This document shows positions 1 through 6,076 of a stretch of 11,949 bases of DNA, piece after piece. The stretch covers positions 1 to 11,949 of the forward strand of contig SFLN01000060.1 in assembly GCA_004554555.1 (NCBI GenBank). The letters run 5' to 3'. How positions within the stretch are numbered: the stretch's first letter is position 1; each line of letters begins with the position of its first letter. The notes below the pieces were generated by a model. It searched no databases, had not been told where the DNA came from, and saw only the letters and a program-made list of their open reading frames with translations. The translations under genes and the position numbers were made by a program. The stretch comes from [Eubacterium] saphenum (GTDB taxonomy: Bacteria; Bacillota; Clostridia; Oscillospirales; Ruminococcaceae).

Positions 1-30
1 TCTTGTTTCCCCATAATAAAGCGGATTTTT

Positions 31-94
31 GCGTAAGCAAAAAACGCAAAGAGGAAAACGAAGTTTTCCTCAAGCCCTTTGCGCTTGCTAACGC
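31..94. repeat. Compound inverted repeat (nested hairpin), possible interspersed element
   Basis: A perfect 9-bp stem, GAGGAAAAC at 51-59 and GTTTTCCTC at 63-71, has a 3-nt loop. It is nested in an outer imperfect stem: CGCAAAG at 45-51 pairs with CTTTGCG at 77-83, and GCGTAAGCAA at 31-40 pairs with TTGCTAACGC at 85-94 with one mismatch. Read on the minus strand, the inner hairpin is followed by a T-rich stretch, so it could also stop transcription coming from the HD-GYP gene. The complex architecture and its neighbour hairpin at 128-161 suggest a repeated intergenic element rather than a simple terminator. Whether other copies exist cannot be seen from this window. Confidence 0.5.
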
Positions 95-127
95 GTTTTT
101 ATCGCTTCGCTCCAGTGCCTCCGGCGG

Positions 128-161
128 TTTAAAACCTTTTTCTGAAGAAAAAGGTTTTAAA
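128..161. repeat. Perfect 15-bp hairpin downstream of the HD-GYP gene
   Basis: TTTAAAACCTTTTTC at 128-142 and GAAAAAGGTTTTAAA at 147-161 are exact reverse complements around a TGAA loop. The stem is A/T-rich and no uninterrupted T-tract follows on the minus strand, so it is not a textbook intrinsic terminator. It lies 60 bp past the stop of the HD-GYP gene. With the compound hairpin at 31-94 it fills most of the 221-bp non-coding start of the window. From memory, similar A/T hairpins flanked by a CCGGCGG-like motif recur in intergenic DNA of gut Clostridia. That is recollection, not a search result. Confidence 0.55.
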
Positions 162-221
162 AATTCCAAAAAGACTTTAAGGCTTCGCGTGCTCGATTAC
201 AGCTTTGCAATAACCCCACGT

Positions 222-1547
222 TCACTTCTGCTGTTGCTGCGCACTCTCCATTTCGAGAGCAAACTCCGCGTGAACCTTCTCCACCTTATCCCGAATATCG
301 ATGAAAATCTCCGCAATCAACGGGTCAAAATCCTTACCCGAGCCGTTCTCGATAATCTCAAAACACTTGTCCAGCGGCATCGCCTCGCGGTAACACCTTC
401 TCTCGGAAACCGCGTCAAACACGTCCGCAACCGACATAATTCTCGCGCAAAGCGGAATATCCTTCCCGCTCAGCCCATCGGGATAACCTTTCCCGTTCCA
501 CTTTTCGTGGTGATATCTCGCGACCTCAAACGCTGTTCTGCGATAATCCTCGTCCCGCAGATTACGGAAAATATCTCGGATAATATTGCCGCCGTTTTCC
601 GCGTGCAGCTTCATTATCGCGTATTCCTCATCGGTGAGCTTTCCGGGCTTCTTCAAAATCGCGTCCGGCACAGAAATTTTCCCGATATCGTGGAGCGGTG
701 CCGCTTTGAGCAGGTTTGTTATGTAATCCTTTGTGAGGGTTTCGGGGTAGTAGTTTCTCGCCTGCAGCTCCTCGGCAATCAGCCCCACATAACGGCTCGT
801 GCGTTTGATGTGCCCGCCGGTGCTGTTGTCGCGGTTTTCAACAAGGTTCGCGAAGCTCATAACGGTTTCGTTGTGGAAACGCGAAAGCTCTTTTATCGCG
901 GGGTCTTCGAGGTTCATATACACGCCGACAATAAAAACAGTCACGGCAATGCTTGTGATAAGGAGTTCCGGGAAGAACATCTGAACGGTGGTGACCGCCA
1001 TCATCACAAACAGATAGGTGAAAATGCTGGTGCGCTTGTGGCGCTCGATGTGCTTCCAGCGCTTGAAGAACACAAACACCGCAAGCAAGGTGTACACGGC
1101 GACCATCGTGTAGCACGCGTAAACGGGGAATCCCATCGAGTAGTTTGTTTTCACGCCGTGAATGTATTCGAGAGAATTTGAGCTTCCGATTACCACGGCA
1201 ACGTTTATCACAAACGGCAGAAAAAGCGCGGCTTTACGCAGTTTTCGTTTCGGGAACGCGCCCGTAATGAAAATCATATACAAAAACAGCGTAAAAATCA
1301 CCAAGTCCAAGCTCAGGAGGAACGCGATATGCAGAATTTTGTTCAGCGGCTCGGGCGTTGTGACGAGGTGATTTACGGTATAGGAGGTCGCGCCGTCGAG
1401 AGAAATGCTTATGAGTCCGATAATCAAAAGCTCGTCAAAGAGCGTTTCGTTCAGCCTTCGGTGATAGCGGCGGCACTCTTTGACATATATAAATCCAACA
1501 TACAGCAGAATAATTATACAGCCAATCTGAAGCTTGAAATATTCCAT
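222..1547 (-). CDS. Membrane-anchored HD-GYP domain phosphodiesterase
   Basis: 441-residue protein. The N-terminal half (about 7-210) has six or seven hydrophobic segments, at roughly 7-22, 40-58, 70-96, 105-122, 140-161, 174-190 and 195-211, making a multi-pass membrane sensor module. The C-terminal half (about 225-425) is an HD-GYP domain. It has the entry motif ENRDNSTGGHIKRTS (237-251), the metal-binding HDIGK (286-290), the downstream H315 and HH346-347, and the signature GKGYPDGLSG (352-361). Family members hydrolyse cyclic-di-GMP or related cyclic dinucleotides, so a membrane signal controlling second-messenger breakdown is inferred. The ligand is unknown. The ATG at 1547 follows an AAAGGA ribosome binding site. 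The gene starts 18 bp after mutS2, so co-transcription is likely. The C-terminus ends in a short glutamine run. No GGDEF partner is visible here. Confidence 0.9.
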   Translation of the reverse strand: MEYFKLQIGCIIILLYVGFIYVKECRRYHRRLNETLFDELLIIGLISISLDGATSYTVNHLVTTPEPLNKILHIAFLLSLDLVIFTLFLYMIFITGAFPKRKLRKAALFLPFVINVAVVIGSSNSLEYIHGVKTNYSMGFPVYACYTMVAVYTLLAVFVFFKRWKHIERHKRTSIFTYLFVMMAVTTVQMFFPELLITSIAVTVFIVGVYMNLEDPAIKELSRFHNETVMSFANLVENRDNSTGGHIKRTSRYVGLIAEELQARNYYPETLTKDYITNLLKAAPLHDIGKISVPDAILKKPGKLTDEEYAIMKLHAENGGNIIRDIFRNLRDEDYRRTAFEVARYHHEKWNGKGYPDGLSGKDIPLCARIMSVADVFDAVSERRCYREAMPLDKCFEIIENGSGKDFDPLIAEIFIDIRDKVEKVHAEFALEMESAQQQQK

Positions 1548-1565
1548 CTGAATTGTCCTTTCAAA

Positions 1566-3938
1566 TTATTTTAGCTCAACCACGGTAACGCCCGCTTCGC
1601 CCTCGCCGTACTCGCCCGCGCGGAAGCTCTTGACTGCGGGATTTCGTTTAAGCGCCTGCTGAACGGCGGCACGAAGCGCGCCGGTACCTTTTCCGTGGAT
1701 AATCACAATCTGCGAAAGCCCCGCCATAATCGCGCTGTCGATAAAACGCTCCATTTCGAGAACGCCCTCGTCGCCCATTTTACCGCGAATATCAAGCTCC
1801 ATACCGCCGCGCCGCGTCATATTTGACGAAACGCGTTTCTTGACGCTGCCTGCGGGCTTTTGCTCGGGCTTTTTCTCGACAAGGCGCAGATTTTTAGCGG
1901 TAGTTTTGACCTTCATCGAACCCGTCTGAACGTAGCAAATGCCGTTCATATTCGGCACGGTGAGCAAAACGCCCTCGCGCGAGGTATCGGCAAGCCGAAC
2001 GGTATCGCCCTGCTTAAACGGCCGCGGCGGGACATAATCCTCAACCTTTCGCTCAACCACGGGATTTGCCTCGTCAAACATACGGTTGAGCGCGGAATTT
2101 GTGCGGGACTTCGCGTCCGAAATGCCTTTCCTGAGCGCTTCCTTGTCCTTTACCTTTTTCAGCTCCTCAAGCTGATTGAGCAGAATATCCGACTGCGCGC
2201 GCGTCTGCTCGATAATCGAAACGGCTCTGCGGCGCGCGTTTTCAAGCTCCTTTTCCTTTTCCTGTTCAAGCGCGGAGAGCTTTTGTTTGAGCTCGCTCTC
2301 GGTCATTTTCGCGTTTCTCTCGGAAATCGCGGCGCTTTCTTTGAGCTGTTCAAGCTCCTTGCGGGCGCTTTCGAGCTGGTCGATAACCTGTTCAAAGCGG
2401 CGGTTTTCCGAGCTTACAAGCTCCTCGGCGCGGGAAATAATCCTGCTCGGCATACCGAGCTTCTGCGAAATCGCGAACGCGTTGGACTTTCCGGGAACGC
2501 CGACAATCAGCCGATAGGTGGGCTTGAGCGTTTCCACGTCAAACTCGCAGCTTGCGTTTTCCACGCCGTCCGTTTCGAGCGCGAACAGCTTTACTTCCTG
2601 ATAATGCGTTGTCGCAAGCACCTTTGCGCCGACATTTTTTAGCGAGGTTAAAATCGACACCGCAAGCGCTGCGCCCTCAACGGGGTCGGTGCCGCTGCCG
2701 AGCTCATCGATAAGAGCTAGCGAACGTTCGCCTGCATTGTTGAGTATGCCGATAACGTTGGTGATATGCGAGGAAAACGTGGAGAGGCTCTGCTCGATGC
2801 TTTGCTCGTCGCCGATGTCCACGAAAATTCTGTCGAAATACCCGACAACGCTGCCGTCGCCCGCAGGAATCATCAGCCCGCACATTGTCATCAGCGTGAG
2901 CAAGCCGACCGTTTTAATCGCGACGGTTTTGCCGCCCGTGTTCGGACCGGTGATGATAAGGCAGCTGTAATTCTCGCCGATTTCCACGGAAATGGGAACA
3001 GCGGTGTCGCGGTCAAGAAGCGGGTGCTTGGCGTTTTTGAGGACAACCTTCGGTTCTTCGGAAAGCCGCGGGGTTATTGCCTTCATTTTCGCGCCGAGAT
3101 TTGCCTTCGCGAAGTACAGCTCAAGTATCTGCGACAGCCGAAAATTCTCGGAAATAGCCGCCGCGTTTTCACCGACAGCCGCCGAGAGTTCACGGGTTAT
3201 CCGTTCAATTTCAGCCTGTTCGCGCGCTTTGAGGATACGGATTTCGTTGTTCGCCTCGACAACGCTCATCGGCTCGATGAAAAACGTCTGACCTGTCGCG
3301 GAGGTGTCGTGGACAAGACCGGGTACATCGCTTTTGTGCTCGCTCTTGACGGGAACGACGTACCGCCCGTCGCGCATTGTGATAACCGCGTCCTGCAAAA
3401 ATCCGCGCGTGGTCTTGTTTTTGAGCATACCGTCAAGCTGCTCGCGGATTTGCAGCCCTTGACGGGTAATTCTCTTGCGGATTGAAGCAAGCTCGGGGCT
3501 TGCCGCGTCCGACATTTCCTCCTCGGAAACAATGCTCTCGGAGATGCACTGTTCGAGGGATTTTATCGGCGTGAGCCCGCGAAAATACTCGGCGAGGGAG
3601 TTGTCCATATTCTCGCACTGCGAGTACCAATCGCACAAAACCGCGGTTTCGCGCAGCACCTTTGCCGCGTCGAGCAGCTCCCGAAACGAGAGTGAAGAGC
3701 CGGTTTCGGCGCGTTTGAGGGAAGCGGAAATTTCGGGGATTTTCCGGAAGTGGGGAGTGCCGAATTTAGCCGAGAGCGTGAACGCGTCATCGGTTTTTTG
3801 GAGTTCTTGCTTTATCGTGTCAAAGTCCCGCGCGGGCGCAATTTTAAGCGCTTTTTCGCGGCAATAATCGCTCACGGTTTCATTCGCGAGCAGTTCAAGA
3901 ATTTTATCAAGCTCCAGCTTTTTGTAATATTTGTTCAT
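1566..3938 (-). CDS. mutS2: Endonuclease MutS2 (MutS family ATPase with Smr domain)
   Basis: 790 residues, the normal size for MutS2. The N-terminal helical core has the conserved stretch LVHDTSATGQTFFIEP (208-223). The ATPase contains Walker A GPNTGGKT (331-338), the STFSSH motif (386-391), Walker B LALIDELGSGTDP (407-419) and TTHYQEVK (443-450). A long charged coiled coil runs about 515-605. The C-terminal Smr nuclease domain (about 712-790) carries LDIRG (715-719) and HGKGTGALR (748-756). There is no mismatch-recognition domain I, as expected for MutS2. Known family roles are suppression of homologous recombination by cutting branched DNA and, in Bacillus, splitting of collided ribosomes. 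The ATG at 3938 follows a GAGG site with a 5-nt spacer. The gene lies 32 bp after recO, so two recombination-related genes are neighbours. Confidence 0.97.
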   Translation of the reverse strand: MNKYYKKLELDKILELLANETVSDYCREKALKIAPARDFDTIKQELQKTDDAFTLSAKFGTPHFRKIPEISASLKRAETGSSLSFRELLDAAKVLRETAVLCDWYSQCENMDNSLAEYFRGLTPIKSLEQCISESIVSEEEMSDAASPELASIRKRITRQGLQIREQLDGMLKNKTTRGFLQDAVITMRDGRYVVPVKSEHKSDVPGLVHDTSATGQTFFIEPMSVVEANNEIRILKAREQAEIERITRELSAAVGENAAAISENFRLSQILELYFAKANLGAKMKAITPRLSEEPKVVLKNAKHPLLDRDTAVPISVEIGENYSCLIITGPNTGGKTVAIKTVGLLTLMTMCGLMIPAGDGSVVGYFDRIFVDIGDEQSIEQSLSTFSSHITNVIGILNNAGERSLALIDELGSGTDPVEGAALAVSILTSLKNVGAKVLATTHYQEVKLFALETDGVENASCEFDVETLKPTYRLIVGVPGKSNAFAISQKLGMPSRIISRAEELVSSENRRFEQVIDQLESARKELEQLKESAAISERNAKMTESELKQKLSALEQEKEKELENARRRAVSIIEQTRAQSDILLNQLEELKKVKDKEALRKGISDAKSRTNSALNRMFDEANPVVERKVEDYVPPRPFKQGDTVRLADTSREGVLLTVPNMNGICYVQTGSMKVKTTAKNLRLVEKKPEQKPAGSVKKRVSSNMTRRGGMELDIRGKMGDEGVLEMERFIDSAIMAGLSQIVIIHGKGTGALRAAVQQALKRNPAVKSFRAGEYGEGEAGVTVVELK

Positions 3939-3970
3939 AAAAACCTCATTTGTTGTAGAAACAATATATA

Positions 3971-4714
3971 TTATTGTATCGCAATTTTCTTGTAATATGA
4001 TAGGGTAGGGAAACTCCTTTCGGCGCGGCTCAAAAAGTAGTTCTCGCAGATATCGCCGAGCTGTTTTTCGGCAGCTTTTGAAATGCTGAACTTAAACGCG
4101 CGGTCGAGTGGGGAGAAGATGATGTTGCGCATCGCGAAAAGCGTTTCGGGAAGCAGTTTTACGGCGTTATCGACATAGAGGCAGTCCGCGCAAATCAGCT
4201 TTGCCTTATCGGGCAAAAAGTACATTCCGCCCTCGCAGTCGTACTCGCCGCAGTTGTCGCAGCCGACAAGATTTGGCGCGAAACCAAGCTCCGCGCTGTA
4301 CCGCAGCTCAAACGCCGCCTTAACCGAGGGCAGCGGTCGCCCGTTCATAATCTCGAACAGCGCAATCGCGAAAAACCGCACGATGCTTTCCTGCGGCTGT
4401 TCGGACGGCGTGCAGTACCGCACGCTCTGCGCGAAATACGAAGCAAGCGCGAGTTTTTCGATATCCTTTCCAAGCTCGTGAAACGAGAATTTCGGCTTCG
4501 CGGAGTTGACGGTGTAGCGCAGCTTGTTCTTCGAGAGAGAGAAGGTTGAATAGGAGAAAAGCGCGGCGGCGGAGAGGATTGAGCTGTTGATTTTGTTTGC
4601 ACCGTGCGCGGAAGCTTCGATGATGCCCTGTTCATCGGTCAAGATATCGATAAACACGCTGTTTTCGCCGACCTCGCGCCGCGCAATCACAATCCCGTCA
4701 TAGGTTACAAGCAT
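3971..4714 (-). CDS. recO: DNA repair protein RecO
   Basis: 247 residues, typical of RecO, the RecFOR mediator that loads RecA onto SSB-coated single-stranded DNA and anneals strands. The N-terminal OB fold (about 1-80) begins with the family pattern of a short beta strand followed by VIARREVGENS (9-19) and contains AHGANK (36-41). The helical part follows. A zinc-binding cluster has C152 and C155 (CDNC) plus C175 and C178 (CADC), with another cysteine at 160. The start is supported by GAGGAG at 4720-4725, five bases before the ATG. The usual neighbour era is not present. Upstream sits the mgsA terminator, so recO probably depends on terminator read-through or on a promoter inside mgsA that I cannot identify with confidence. 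Confidence 0.95.
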   Translation of the reverse strand: MLVTYDGIVIARREVGENSVFIDILTDEQGIIEASAHGANKINSSILSAAALFSYSTFSLSKNKLRYTVNSAKPKFSFHELGKDIEKLALASYFAQSVRYCTPSEQPQESIVRFFAIALFEIMNGRPLPSVKAAFELRYSAELGFAPNLVGCDNCGEYDCEGGMYFLPDKAKLICADCLYVDNAVKLLPETLFAMRNIIFSPLDRAFKFSISKAAEKQLGDICENYFLSRAERSFPTLSYYKKIAIQ

Positions 4715-4725
4715 TTTTTCTCCTC

Positions 4726-4753
4726 AAAATAAAGCGCGCTCCAAAGAGCGCGC
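4726..4753 (-). terminator. Intrinsic terminator of minD-mgsA
   Basis: A perfect 8-bp GC-rich stem, GCGCGCTC at 4734-4741 and GAGCGCGC at 4746-4753, has a 4-nt loop. On the minus strand the tail TTTATTTT follows at once (4733-4726). It begins 5 bp after the mgsA stop codon. The recO ribosome binding site (4720-4725) directly abuts the T-tract, so this signal also sits in the immediate leader of recO. Confidence 0.85.
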
Positions 4754-4758
4754 CGAAA

Positions 4759-5154
4759 TTATCTCATGTATTCGCGCCAATCGAGGTCGCCGCGCTCCAG
4801 TGCGTGAATAAGCGCCTCGGCTGTCGCTATATTCGTAGCAACAGGGATATTATGCACATCGCACACCCGCAGAATGTTGATATCATTCGGCTCGTGCGAT
4901 TTCATAGTAAGCGGGTCGCGGAAGAAAATCAGCAGGTCGATTTCGTTGCAACTGATTTCCGAAACGAGCTGTTCACCGCCGCCCTGAGAACCGCTCAGAA
5001 AGCGCTTGATTTGCAGACCGGTAGCCTCGGCAACGAGTTTTCCTGTCGTGCCGGTTGCACACAAATTATATTTGCTCAGAATTCCGCAGTATGCAATGCA
5101 GAACTGAACCATAAGCTCCTTTTTTGCGTCGTGAGCTATAAGAGCAATGTTCAT
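4759..5154 (-). CDS. mgsA: Methylglyoxal synthase family protein with altered active site
   Basis: 131 residues, the family length. Methylglyoxal synthase converts dihydroxyacetone phosphate to methylglyoxal and phosphate, a bypass of lower glycolysis. Conserved substrate-pocket elements are IAHDAKK (6-12), TGTTG (34-38), SG (54-55), FFRDP (77-81), H87 and the PVATN strand (104-108). The segment that normally reads GGDQQ is GGGEQ here (58-62). Gly60 therefore falls where E. coli Asp71, the proposed catalytic base, lies, and Asn90 replaces E. coli Asp101. Shifting the alignment by one residue would put Glu61 there instead. Enzyme activity is therefore uncertain, although membership in the family is secure. 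The ribosome binding site (AAGGGGTG) overlaps the minD stop and the two genes are 11 bp apart, so they form an operon closed by the terminator at 4726-4753. Confidence 0.88.
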   Translation of the reverse strand: MNIALIAHDAKKELMVQFCIAYCGILSKYNLCATGTTGKLVAEATGLQIKRFLSGSQGGGEQLVSEISCNEIDLLIFFRDPLTMKSHEPNDINILRVCDVHNIPVATNIATAEALIHALERGDLDWREYMR

Positions 5155-5165
5155 TAAAACACCCC

Positions 5166-5903
5166 TTAATCAATCTTAATTGTCAGCGGAACATCTTGAC
5201 CTGTGATGCGCTTTGCAATCGCGGTGTACGCCTTGTAGCCGCCGCAGGTCGGGGGCAGAGCCTCGCCCTTTGCGCCGCAGATTTTGATGTTCTGGTCCTC
5301 GGGTACGACGCCGATAAGCGGGATACCCACGCTGTCCATAACCTCGTCGAGGTCGTAGAGGATTTCCTCTTCCTTGAAGTTCGGGCTGACCTTGTTGATT
5401 ACAAGACGCTGATTTATGCAGTTCTTGACATACAAGAAGTCCGAGAGAATAGCGCCGTCGCGCACGCAGACGGTATCGGGAGTTGTAACCATAAGTATCA
5501 GCTCAGCCGCCTTAATTACGCTGAACACCGAGCTTCCGACGCCCGCGGTATCGATAATGATGTAGTCGAAGTGCTCGCGCATTTCCTCGCACACGCCCAT
5601 AATTTTCTCGGGGTTGATATCTATGAACGGGTTTCTTGTCGCGCAGACAAGATACAGGTTTTCCACGCGGTCAACCTTTGTTGTCGCGGTGAGGATATCG
5701 ATTCTTCCCTCGAGGTATTCGCCGATATCGTGCTTAACCTTATCCTTAATTCCGAGCATTATATCAAGGCAGCGCAGACCGAAGTCCAGCTCCACGAGCA
5801 GCGTCTTGTGACCTAGAGTTGCAAGACCCGTGGCAACGTTAGCCGATGTGGTAGACTTACCTGTTCCGCCCTTTCCTGCTGTTACAGCTATTATTTGTGA
5901 CAT
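5166..5903 (-). CDS. minD: MinD-like ParA-family ATPase without membrane-targeting tail
   Basis: 245 residues. The deviant Walker A is KGGTGKST (11-18) with signature Lys11. Further MinD-type features are the FGLRCLDIMLG segment (41-51), Walker B YIIID (114-118), TTPDTVCVRDG (140-150), GVVPED (198-203) and the C-terminal AYTAIAKRITG. In Bacillus and E. coli, MinD binds the membrane, recruits MinC and blocks FtsZ rings near the poles. Two features differ. The usual DxPAG after Walker B is DTAG, one residue shorter. The protein ends about 10 residues after the last helix, without the basic amphipathic helix that anchors classical MinD. No minC or minE is adjacent. It could act as a different MinD/ParA-type positioning ATPase. 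The ATG at 5903 follows a GAGAGGGG site. It has its own promoter upstream and is co-transcribed with mgsA. Confidence 0.85.
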   Translation of the reverse strand: MSQIIAVTAGKGGTGKSTTSANVATGLATLGHKTLLVELDFGLRCLDIMLGIKDKVKHDIGEYLEGRIDILTATTKVDRVENLYLVCATRNPFIDINPEKIMGVCEEMREHFDYIIIDTAGVGSSVFSVIKAAELILMVTTPDTVCVRDGAILSDFLYVKNCINQRLVINKVSPNFKEEEILYDLDEVMDSVGIPLIGVVPEDQNIKICGAKGEALPPTCGGYKAYTAIAKRITGQDVPLTIKID

Positions 5904-5920
5904 AATTTCCCCTCTCCGCC

Positions 5921-5934
5921 GACAAAATTCTGTC
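5921..5934. promoter_or_regulatory. Near-palindrome in the minD leader, possible operator
   Basis: GACAAAATTCTGTC matches its own reverse complement at 12 of 14 positions. It lies between the minD promoter and its ribosome binding site. A 7-mer GCCGACA occurs at 5918-5924, overlapping the palindrome, and again at 5948-5954, 30 bp apart. The arrangement could bind a repressor, but no regulator is known for it and chance is possible. Confidence 0.25.
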
Positions 5935-5963
5935 TTAATCTGAATTTGCCGACATTAAACCAA

Positions 5964-5991
5964 ATTATACCCTATTCTTATTTTAGCACAA
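5964..5991 (-). promoter_or_regulatory. Sigma-A promoter of minD-mgsA
   Basis: On the minus strand a perfect -10 TATAAT (5964-5969) is preceded by a 16-bp spacer and a weaker -35 TTGTGC (5986-5991). The surrounding sequence is strongly A/T-rich. It would give a leader of about 55 nt. This separates minD-mgsA from the mre-PBP2 operon. No convincing terminator for the upstream operon is visible between 5992 and 6076, so read-through remains possible. Confidence 0.7.
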
Positions 5992-6076
5992 AATTCTAAA
6001 TTTGAAAAGGGTTTTTTCTCATTTATAAAATTTTCGTGAAAAATGTTGTTTTCCCTACTGACTTTTTGTGCAATTT

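Noticed and set aside
3..1181. Long plus-strand open frame of 392 codons
   Set aside because: It is antisense to the HD-GYP gene, which has complete catalytic motifs. Its translation has no recognisable domain and begins within the hairpin repeat. It is a shadow of the codon bias on the other strand.
1860..2642. Plus-strand open frame of 260 codons inside mutS2
   Set aside because: mutS2 on the minus strand has all family motifs across this stretch. The plus frame lacks a ribosome binding site and family resemblance.
4758..4763. GATAAT as a -10 for recO
   Set aside because: It overlaps the mgsA stop. There is no acceptable -35, and a start here would place the terminator hairpin at the very 5' end of the message. 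Too weak to annotate.
5992..6076. Terminator after PBP2
   Set aside because: Only short A/T pairings such as TTTTC/GAAAA are present, with no GC stem followed by a T-tract.
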